Shown here: one piece after another, positions 1 to 5,424 of the stretch
Layout of the letters: each line of letters opens with the position of its first letter
Position numbering within the stretch: position 1 is the stretch's first letter
Source of the DNA: an uncultured Eubacteriales bacterium
Lineage (GTDB): Bacteria; Bacillota; Clostridia; Oscillospirales; Oscillospiraceae
NCBI GenBank assembly: GCA_900546255.1
Contig: URCB01000051.1
Location: forward strand, 1-12,185
Length of the DNA: 12,185 bases
Direction: 5' to 3'
Position numbers and translations under genes: made by a program
Notes under the pieces: model-generated
Seen by the model: the letters and a program-made list of their open reading frames with translations, nothing else
Databases searched by the model: none
What the model was told of the DNA's origin: nothing

Positions 1-12
1 ACGAGCGGCCAT

Positions 13-41
13 AAAAACCCGGGTCCAGGGCGGAGCCCTGG
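13..41 (-). terminator. Probable terminator of the mrnC-rqcH operon
   Basis: Read on the minus strand, a perfect 7-bp hairpin (CCAGGGC / GCCCTGG, loop TCC, 25-41) is followed by ACCCGGG and then five T residues (13-17). It lies about 100 bases downstream of the last minus-strand gene of the left operon. The T run starts seven bases after the stem rather than directly at its foot, so it is an imperfect intrinsic terminator. It could instead be part of a dispersed intergenic hairpin repeat. Confidence 0.4.
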
Positions 42-56
42 TGTTCTTTCCTCCGG

Positions 57-127
57 CTTTCTCCAAAGAAAGTCGGGCGGGGAAACCACCTCGCAGGGTC
101 CACCCTGCGATGGTCCTAACGGGACCA
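57..127. repeat. Cluster of three small inverted repeats
   Basis: Three perfect hairpins follow one another with almost no spacing: CTTTC/GAAAG at 57-72, TCGCAGGGT/ACCCTGCGA at 91-110 with a 2-base gap, and TGGTCC/GGACCA at 111-127 with a 5-base loop. With the hairpin at 25-41 this makes four in about 100 bases. No convincing gene covers them. Such clusters suit a transcript 3' end or a dispersed palindromic repeat; one window cannot tell which. Confidence 0.5.
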
Positions 128-142
128 CCTACCGCCCCCCCA

Positions 143-355
143 TCACCGATGATAGGGATCCCGCATCCAAGCATGTACCGGGTTGGCACCCTTCCCCGGT
201 TGGTAGCAGGGGTAACCCTTTTGGGGCGTGCAGGCCCCGTCGGGGATCTCTTCTTTCACCGTCGGGTCCCGCTCGATGGCGCAGGCGGTGCCCCCGGACA
301 GGGCGCAGGTGAGGTACCGGGGACATTGGAACCGATAGCAGACTTGGGGTTTCAT
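143..355 (-). CDS. Small cysteine-rich protein, 70 residues, function unknown
   Basis: I do not recognise this protein. It has six cysteines in 70 residues (positions 6, 11, 17, 25, 42, 50), which suggests metal binding or disulfides. There is no signal peptide or membrane segment. The case for a real gene is its setting: the rqcH stop codon TAA runs directly into AGGAGG (363-368), seven bases before the ATG, and the intergenic gap is only 13 bases. It should therefore be translated from the mrnC-rqcH transcript as the last gene. The open frame at 129-326 in another phase has no comparable ribosome binding site. Cysteine-rich tails of this kind can be lineage-specific. A role near RqcH would be inference from position only. 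Confidence 0.72.
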   Translation of the reverse strand: MKPQVCYRFQCPRYLTCALSGGTACAIERDPTVKEEIPDGACTPQKGYPCYQPGKGANPVHAWMRDPYHR

Positions 356-368
356 AGGGATACCTCCT

Positions 369-2117
369 TTAGGCTTTCAGCCGCTCCGCCAGGGTGGGGT
401 CGGGGTCCACATAGGCAGTCTGGTAGGTGGTGTAGATCACCATCCCCGGCCGGGCCCCGGCGGGTTTCTTCACGTATTTCACGGGGGTGTAGTCCACCGG
501 GACCTTCTTCCCCTCCCGGCCTTGGGAGAACCAGGCGGCCAGGCAGGCGGCCTCGTGGAGGCTCTGGTCGTCGGGCCGCTGGCCCTCGGCCCAGAGGATC
601 ACGTGGGCCCCGTGGATCTTTTGGGTGTGCAGCCAGTAGTCGTACTTCCCCGCCAGCTTGGTGGTCAGGCGGTCGTTTTGCAGGTTGTTCCGGCCCACGG
701 AGATCCGCAGCCCGGCAGAGGAGCGGAACTCCAAAGGCTTGGTGGCCGGGCGCTTCATCCGGTCCTTGGCCTTGGCCCGGCGGCGGAGGTAGCCGGTCTC
801 CACCAGCTCCTGGCGGATCTCCTCCAGGTCCCGGTCCCCCTCCGCCCGGGAGACGGCGTCCAGAACGGAGTCCAGATACTCCTTCTCCTTGACCCCCTTT
901 TCCAGCTGGAGGGTGAGCATGGCCTCGGCGGTCTTGGCCTTGGTGTATTTCTTATAGTACTGGGCGGCGTTCTGCTGGGGGGACTTGCGGGGGTCCAGGG
1001 GGATGTCGATGGTCCCCCCCTCCGGGTCGTAGTAGTTCTCCGCCTGGAGAACGCTTTCCCCCTTGGTCATCCGGTAGAGGTTGGCGGTGATGAGGTCGCC
1101 GTACATCCGGTCCCGCTCCCGGTGGGCGGTGTCCGCCAGCTCCTTCTCCTGAAGGGCCATCTTCCGCACCAGCCGTTCCCGGGCGTGGTTCAGGGTTTTC
1201 AGGAAGTCCTGTCCCTTCTGACGTACCCGCTCGGCGGTCTCCTTCTCCTGGTAGAACTGGTCCAGCAGGGCCCCGAAGGTTTGGCAGGAACGGCTCTCCG
1301 TGGTGGGCCCATACTGGAGGATGGGCCGGAAGGAAACGTCCACCGGGCTCCCCTCCCGCACCAGGAGGGTGGGGGTAGTCTTTCCCTCCTCCACCTGGGT
1401 CAGCAGGCGGGCAAGGCGGGCATAGAGCCCCGCCGGGTCCCGCCCCACGGGGGCATCGGTCTCCCCAAAGGCCTCAAAGGCCAACTCCCGGGCCAGGAGG
1501 GGGGACAGGCCCAAAAAGTGGTCCAGGAGGAACCGGTCGGCAGGGGTGTCCCCCGCCGGGTCCGCCAGGGCCTGGAAGGCCTCCTGGGTGAGGGACCGGG
1601 GATCCAACTTCCCCGCCTGGGCCTCTGGATACTGATAGAACATCCCTGGCAGCAGGGGGCGGGCCTGGGTCAGGTCCCCTCCGGTGCGGCGGAGGCAGTC
1701 CACGATCCGGTCCTCCCCGTCCAGGAGGATGAGGTTGGTCCGCCGGCCCATGGCCTCCAGGATGAGGCGCCGGGGGACCTTGTCCCCCATCTCGTTGGTC
1801 CCCTCGATGACCAGCTCCGCCAGGCGCTCCATGGGGGGCTGGCGGAGGGCCAGAATCTTCCCCCCCGCCAGGTACTTCCGCAGGAGCATGCAGAACATGG
1901 GGGGCTCGGCGGGGTTCTCCCGGGGCAGGGCGGTGAGCTGGATCCGGGCCCGGCTGGGGTTGGCCGACAGCAGCAGCCGGCAGGGGCCCCCCTGGCCCCG
2001 GATGTGCAGCAGGATCTCGTCCCGGCTGGGCTGGTGGATCTTGTCGATGCGGCCGCCCACCACCGCCCCTTCGGTCTCCCGGAGGACGGCGGACAGGCAC
2101 AGTGCGTCCATGGGCAT
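369..2117 (-). CDS. rqcH: RqcH / NFACT-family ribosome quality-control protein (FbpA-like)
   Basis: Members bind 50S subunits obstructed by peptidyl-tRNA and, with tRNA-Ala and RqcP, add C-terminal alanine tails that mark the nascent chain for proteolysis; older annotations call them fibronectin-binding proteins. At 582 residues it has normal family length. The NFACT-N domain opens with DALCLSAVLRE and contains AMGRRTNLILL (about 122-132). A charged, probably coiled-coil middle follows (about 290-450). The C-terminal NFACT-R domain (about 462-570) has VGRNN (474-478), DYWLH (493-497) and HGAHV (502-506). Residues E97-R98 fall where B. subtilis RqcH has D97-R98, a conservative change. The start lies 3 bases after the mrnC stop, with GGGGAGGG inside the end of mrnC as ribosome binding site; a second ATG two codons in is possible. 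Cytoplasmic. Identification is secure; the tailing activity is inferred from family. Confidence 0.95.
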   Translation of the reverse strand: MPMDALCLSAVLRETEGAVVGGRIDKIHQPSRDEILLHIRGQGGPCRLLLSANPSRARIQLTALPRENPAEPPMFCMLLRKYLAGGKILALRQPPMERLAELVIEGTNEMGDKVPRRLILEAMGRRTNLILLDGEDRIVDCLRRTGGDLTQARPLLPGMFYQYPEAQAGKLDPRSLTQEAFQALADPAGDTPADRFLLDHFLGLSPLLARELAFEAFGETDAPVGRDPAGLYARLARLLTQVEEGKTTPTLLVREGSPVDVSFRPILQYGPTTESRSCQTFGALLDQFYQEKETAERVRQKGQDFLKTLNHARERLVRKMALQEKELADTAHRERDRMYGDLITANLYRMTKGESVLQAENYYDPEGGTIDIPLDPRKSPQQNAAQYYKKYTKAKTAEAMLTLQLEKGVKEKEYLDSVLDAVSRAEGDRDLEEIRQELVETGYLRRRAKAKDRMKRPATKPLEFRSSAGLRISVGRNNLQNDRLTTKLAGKYDYWLHTQKIHGAHVILWAEGQRPDDQSLHEAACLAAWFSQGREGKKVPVDYTPVKYVKKPAGARPGMVIYTTYQTAYVDPDPTLAERLKA

Positions 2118-2120
2118 GGG

Positions 2121-2525
2121 TCATCCCTCCCCTTCCATCATGGTTTCAAAGAGTGTATTGAGCCGGTCGGTCTCCCCCCGGAGGTAGAGCCAGCCGAACA
2201 GGGTCTCCAGTCCTGTGGCCGCCAGGTACTCCTGGCGGGTGGCACCCTTGGGGTAGGAGTGGGGGCTGGCGTTCCGCCCCCGCTTCAGGACCTGGGCCTC
2301 CTCCTGGGTGAGCAGGGGGAGGATGCGCTCCAACAGGGCGGCCTGCCTTGGGGCGGCCACGTAGGCCAGGGCGGCCTTGTGCTGCCGCCCGGGGGTGAGC
2401 TTGCCGTGCAGGCACAGCCAGGCCCGCACCATCACCTCGTAAACGGCGTCCCCCAGGTAGGCAAAGCCCAGGCTGCTCATGTTCAGCAGGTCCTGCTTGG
2501 GGGCGGACAGGTGAAAGTAATCCAT
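2121..2525 (-). CDS. mrnC: Mini-ribonuclease III (23S rRNA maturation)
   Basis: Mini-III is a homodimeric double-strand RNase made of the RNase III catalytic domain without the dsRNA-binding domain. In B. subtilis it trims both ends of 23S rRNA precursor, helped by L3. The 134-residue length fits. The catalytic helix reads AYLGDAVYE (22-30), with D26 the metal-binding aspartate. Further family marks are RGRNA (82-86), QEYLAATGLETLFGWLYL (98-115), and E107 as the second acidic residue. The ATG is preceded by GGAGAG at a normal distance. It is the first gene of a minus-strand operon with rqcH. In Bacillus this gene lies in a cysS-rlmB cluster, so pairing with rqcH is a different arrangement, though both products act on the large subunit. 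Confidence 0.93.
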   Translation of the reverse strand: MDYFHLSAPKQDLLNMSSLGFAYLGDAVYEVMVRAWLCLHGKLTPGRQHKAALAYVAAPRQAALLERILPLLTQEEAQVLKRGRNASPHSYPKGATRQEYLAATGLETLFGWLYLRGETDRLNTLFETMMEGEG

Positions 2526-2557
2526 GGGTATCTCTCCGTTTGGTTGGGTTTTGGACT

Positions 2558-2586
2558 ATTGTACCCCAGATCCCCCGGGGGCGCAA
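2558..2586 (-). promoter_or_regulatory. Promoter of the mrnC-rqcH operon
   Basis: On the minus strand a -10 box TACAAT (2558-2563, 5 of 6 consensus) lies 17 bases after TTGCGC (2581-2586, 3 of 6). The expected start near 2551 would give a 5' leader of about 25 bases before mrnC. The spacer is very GC-rich. The -35 sits just past the LysR stop codon, and no intrinsic terminator separates the LysR gene from mrnC, so some readthrough is likely. Confidence 0.6.
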
Positions 2587-2593
2587 GGGGGCC

Positions 2594-3502
2594 TTAGGGG
2601 GCCTGCCCCGCCCCTTCTGCCTTTGGGGCGGCGAACTCCTCCCGCAGTGCGGCGATGAAGGCCTTCACCAGGGGTTTTCCCTGGTGGGTGCGGTAGTACA
2701 CCCCGAAGGAGGCCGGCTCCGCCCCCACCAGGGGGACTGCCTCCACCGTGCCACTGGGCGGGACCAGGAGATTGGGCAGAATCGCCACGCCAAAACCCCC
2801 GCCCACCAAAGCCGCGATGGCCTCCCCGGAGTCGCAGAGGTAGACCTCCTCCGGCGGTTTCCCCTCCAGCAGCGCCCCCTGGAGTTTGGCGGCCTGGGGC
2901 AGGGTTCGCTCCAGCGGCAAAAGGACCAGCCGCTCCCCCTTGAGGTCCTCCAATCGGAGGACCTCCCTCGTTGCCAGGGGATGGCCTGCGGGTAAGAGGC
3001 CCACCAAGGGGAAGGTGGCCAGCTCTCGGTAGGTGGTCCCTTTCACCACCCCCGGCTTGCGGAAGCCCACCACCACCTCCAGGTCCCCCTCCTCCAGCAG
3101 ACGAAAGGCCTGGGGAAAGGGGACCACTTGCAGATGGGGGTGGAGATTGGGATGGCCCTGCCGCAGCTGGCCCAAGACCCCAGACAGGGAAAAGAGGCAG
3201 GGGTAACTGTCACACCCCACCGCCAGGTCTTGGATCCCCCCGGTAGAGGCGTTCTGAAACCGCGCTTTGGCCCGGTTGGCCAGGTGGAACAGCTGCCGGG
3301 CGTCCTGGAGGAAGAGCCGCCCCTCCTGGGTCAGGCGGACCGACCGGGTGGTCCGGGCAAACAGGGAGACCCCCAACTCCTTCTCCAGAGAGTGGATCTG
3401 CTGGGTCACGGCGGGCTGGGTCACATGGAGCTGCTCGGCGGCCCGGGCGAAATTGAGGTGCTCCGCCACGGCCAGAAAGCAGCTGATTTGAAAGGTATTC
3501 AT
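2594..3502 (-). CDS. LysR-family transcriptional regulator
   Basis: LysR regulators bind DNA as tetramers through an N-terminal winged helix-turn-helix and sense a small molecule through a periplasmic-binding-protein-like domain. Here the HTH covers about residues 1-62, with FARAAEQLHVTQPAVTQQI as the recognition core, then a linker helix and an effector domain from about 90 to 295. The 302-residue length is typical. I chose the ATG at 3500-3502 because it has GGAG eight bases upstream and begins MNTFQISCFLAVAEH like other family members; the frame stays open 16 codons further upstream but without a ribosome binding site. It is divergent from the ABC exporter genes, and LysR proteins usually control the divergent unit and themselves, so that operon is the best candidate target. 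The effector cannot be read from sequence. Confidence 0.93.
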   Translation of the reverse strand: MNTFQISCFLAVAEHLNFARAAEQLHVTQPAVTQQIHSLEKELGVSLFARTTRSVRLTQEGRLFLQDARQLFHLANRAKARFQNASTGGIQDLAVGCDSYPCLFSLSGVLGQLRQGHPNLHPHLQVVPFPQAFRLLEEGDLEVVVGFRKPGVVKGTTYRELATFPLVGLLPAGHPLATREVLRLEDLKGERLVLLPLERTLPQAAKLQGALLEGKPPEEVYLCDSGEAIAALVGGGFGVAILPNLLVPPSGTVEAVPLVGAEPASFGVYYRTHQGKPLVKAFIAALREEFAAPKAEGAGQAP

Positions 3503-3534
3503 AAGGTATTCTCCATTTAATTGATTTTGTTTCC

Positions 3535-3547
3535 TTATCAATGATAA
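3535..3547. promoter_or_regulatory. Candidate LysR operator (T-N11-A palindrome)
   Basis: TTATC-AAT-GATAA is a perfect 5-bp inverted repeat fitting the general T-N11-A pattern of LysR-family sites. It lies 33 bases upstream of the LysR start, in the AT-rich gap between the divergent units. Its centre is about 54 bases upstream of the transcription start expected from TATAAT at 3583-3588. Assignment rests on pattern and position only. Confidence 0.42.
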
Positions 3548-3582
3548 CACATTCTAACTTCCCTTTCCACCCCCTTCCCCCG

Positions 3583-3588
3583 TATAAT
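3583..3588 (+). promoter_or_regulatory. Candidate -10 box for the ABC exporter operon
   Basis: A perfect TATAAT lies 74 bases before the first ABC start codon. No good -35 is present; TTCCCT at 3559-3564 (18-base spacer) matches only 3 of 6. A weak -35 suits an activated promoter, in keeping with the upstream LysR-type palindrome. Transcription would begin near 3595. Confidence 0.45.
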
Positions 3589-3601
3589 AAGGGCAAACGA
3601 T

Positions 3602-3630
3602 GGCCTGTCCCCTCTCCTGTGGGGCAGGCC
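3602..3630 (+). promoter_or_regulatory. Hairpin in the leader of the ABC exporter operon
   Basis: GGCCTG-T-CCCC (3602-3612) pairs with GGGG-CAGGCC (3621-3630), giving ten base pairs with a single bulged T and an 8-base loop. It lies between the putative start of transcription and the ABC start codon. It is not followed by a T run, so it is not an intrinsic terminator on its own. A 13-codon ORF (3600-3641) covers it. Function is unknown. Confidence 0.4.
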
Positions 3631-3661
3631 GAATATCCTGATCAAACACGGAGGAATCCCT

Positions 3662-4354
3662 ATGCTGAAAACCCTATTCGCCCCCTTACAAGAATTCAAG
3701 CGGGACACCGGCCTGGCCGCCCTCTTCACTGCCCTGGAGGTGGTGATGGAGGTCCTGCTCCCCCTGGTGATGGCCCTCCTCATCGACCAGGGCATCTCCT
3801 CCGGCCAGATGCCCCTGGTGGTCCGGTACGGTGTTTTGATGCTGGTGGCCGCCTTTCTGTCCCTGGCCTTTGGCGTGCTCTCCAGCCGCTTTGCCGCCCG
3901 GGCCTCGGCAGGCTATGCCTGCAACCTGCGGGAGAGTCTCTTCGCCAAGGTCCAAACCTTCTCCTTCTCCAACATCGACAAGTTCAGCACCGCCGGCCTG
4001 GTCACCCGGATGACCACCGACGTGACCAACCTGCAAAACGCTTTTCTGATGATCCTGCGGATCGGCATCCGCTCCCCCCTGATGCTGCTGGCCTCCCTGG
4101 TCCTGTGCCTCTTGATCAGCCCCCGGCTGAGCCTGATCTTCCTGGTGGCCATGGTGGTACTAGCGGTGGCCCTGGGGGCCGTCATGGCGGTCACCCTGCC
4201 CCTGTTCCAGAAGGTCTTTGACCGGTACGACGACCTCAACGCCAGCGTCCAGGAGAACGTCTCCGCCATCCGGGTGGTGAAGGCCTTCTCCGGGAGGAGT
4301 ATGAGAACCAAAAGTTCCAAAAAGCCGCCAACGCCCTCTACCGCCTCTTCGTGA
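3662..4354 (+). CDS. N-terminal fragment of the broken ABC subunit (transmembrane helices 1-4)
   Basis: As the sequence stands, this frame encodes 230 residues. The first 209 match an exporter transmembrane domain: hydrophobic segments at about 20-41, 55-75, 127-150 and 158-180, with the cytosolic coupling region (NLRESLFAKVQTFSFSNIDKF, and RMTTDVTNLQN) between helices 2 and 3. The last 21 residues, from SGRSMRTK on, are out-of-frame and resemble nothing in the family. The fragment lacks helices 5-6 and the whole nucleotide-binding domain, so it cannot work alone. Its TGA (4352-4354) overlaps a GTG (4351-4353) that would open the next fragment. Confidence 0.6.
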   Translation: MLKTLFAPLQEFKRDTGLAALFTALEVVMEVLLPLVMALLIDQGISSGQMPLVVRYGVLMLVAAFLSLAFGVLSSRFAARASAGYACNLRESLFAKVQTFSFSNIDKFSTAGLVTRMTTDVTNLQNAFLMILRIGIRSPLMLLASLVLCLLISPRLSLIFLVAMVVLAVALGAVMAVTLPLFQKVFDRYDDLNASVQENVSAIRVVKAFSGRSMRTKSSKKPPTPSTASS

Positions 4355-5349
4355 AGGCGGAGGGCGTCCTGGCCCTGAACAACCCGGTGATGATGCTGGT
4401 GGTCTATGGCTGTATCATCGCCCTGTCCTGGTTCGGGGCCCAGTTCGTGGTGGCGGGAAACCTCACCACCGGGGAGCTCACCTCCCTGTCCACCTACATC
4501 ATGGGCATCCTCATGTCCCTGATGATGCTCTCCATGATCGTGGTGGTGGTGGCCATGAGCCTGGCCAGCGCCCGCCGCATCTGCCAGGTCCTCACGGAGG
4601 AGCCCGACCTGGCCAATCCCCCCCAGCCCATCCACCAGGTAAAGGACGGCAGCATCGACTTTACCCATGTCACCTTCTCCTACCGCCAGGGCAGTGGGGA
4701 GCCGGTTCTCCGGGACATCGACCTGCACATCCGGGCCGGGGAGACCATCGGCATCGTGGGGGGCACCGGCAGCGGTAAGAGCAGCCTGGTCAGCCTCATC
4801 TGCCGGCTCTACGACGTGGACCGCGGCGCCGTGTCCGTGGGCGGCCAGGACGTGCGGTCCTACGACCTGGAGTCCCTGCGCCAGCAGGTGGCGGTGGTGC
4901 TGCAGAAGAACGTCCTCTTCTCCGGCACCATCCTAGATAACCTCCGCTGGGGCAAGGAGGACGCCACGGAAGAGGAGTGCGCCGAGGTCTGCCGCCAGGC
5001 CTGCGCCGACGAGTTCATCCAGCGCCTCCCCGACGGCTACCACACCTGGATCGAGCAGGGGGGCACCAACGTCTCCGGCGGGCAGAAGCAGCGGCTGTGC
5101 ATCGCCCGGGCCCTGCTCAAGCACCCCAAGATCCTCATCTTGGACGACTCCACCTCCGCCGTGGACACCGCCACCGACGCCAAGATCCGCCAGGCCTTCG
5201 CCGAGAAGATCCCTGGCACCACCAAGCTCATCGTGGCCCAGCGGATCGCCAGCGTCCAGGACGCCGACCGCATCCTAGTGCTGGACGGCAGCACCGTCAG
5301 CGGGTTTGACACCCACGAGGCCCTCCTGGCCAAAAACCCTCTCTACTAG
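4351..5349 (+). CDS. C-terminal fragment of the broken ABC subunit (helices 5-6 and nucleotide-binding domain)
   Basis: From the GTG at 4351 this frame gives 332 residues: helices 5 and 6 (about 13-35 and 48-70), then the ATPase domain. Walker A is GGTGSGKS (137-144), the signature is VSGGQ (241-245), Walker B is ILILDD (261-266) and the H-loop is VAQRI (295-299). The catalytic glutamate is replaced by D266 and the switch histidine by Q297. These are the standard marks of the degenerate-site subunit in BmrCD, LmrCD and TM287/288, so they are family traits rather than damage. The GTG is the ordinary valine codon of RLFVKAEG in the unbroken gene, and there is no ribosome binding site before it. 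Independent translation would depend on coupling at the GTGA overlap. Confidence 0.6.
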   Translation: MKAEGVLALNNPVMMLVVYGCIIALSWFGAQFVVAGNLTTGELTSLSTYIMGILMSLMMLSMIVVVVAMSLASARRICQVLTEEPDLANPPQPIHQVKDGSIDFTHVTFSYRQGSGEPVLRDIDLHIRAGETIGIVGGTGSGKSSLVSLICRLYDVDRGAVSVGGQDVRSYDLESLRQQVAVVLQKNVLFSGTILDNLRWGKEDATEEECAEVCRQACADEFIQRLPDGYHTWIEQGGTNVSGGQKQRLCIARALLKHPKILILDDSTSAVDTATDAKIRQAFAEKIPGTTKLIVAQRIASVQDADRILVLDGSTVSGFDTHEALLAKNPLY

Positions 5350-5424
5350 GAGATCTACGCAGCCCAGACCAGCGGCGGCGACTTCGACGCCCTGGACGCC
5401 GACTGAGAAAGGAAGGAACCCTCT

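Larger units (their letters stand above)
3662..5406 (+). pseudogene. ABC exporter subunit (BmrC/TM287-like), interrupted by a frameshift and an amber codon
   Basis: Repaired, this reads as a half-transporter of about 580 residues, normal for the noncanonical subunit of heterodimeric type IV exporters. Two lesions are visible. After ...VVKAF (ending 4288) the frame is off by one base: reading resumes as REEYENQKF from 4291, so one base of the intervening codon is missing. At 5347-5349 an in-frame TAG follows NPLY; EIYAAQ and 12 further codons continue to TGA at 5404-5406. TM287-type proteins have a residue there before EIYESQ, so a CAG-to-TAG change is the simplest explanation. The start codon has GGAGG (3650-3654) seven bases upstream. 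The intact partner follows after 18 bases. Either the gene is decaying or the sequence has errors; the amber change alone would remove only 18 tail residues. Confidence 0.8.

Noticed and set aside
41..892. A 283-codon plus-strand open frame at the left end
   Set aside because: Proline/arginine-rich translation running through hairpins and antisense to two minus-strand genes.
522..2597. A 691-codon plus-strand open frame opposite rqcH and mrnC
   Set aside because: Its translation is low-complexity Gly/Leu/Val/Pro-rich and matches no family, while the opposite strand encodes two well-known proteins. Long antisense frames are expected in GC-rich genes.
4280..4300. Programmed -1 frameshifting to join the ABC fragments
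   Set aside because: Rereading one base after TCC would restore a normal-length protein, but there is no X-XXY-YYZ slippery heptamer (the bases are C-TTC-TCC) and this family is not known to use recoding. A one-base deletion is simpler.
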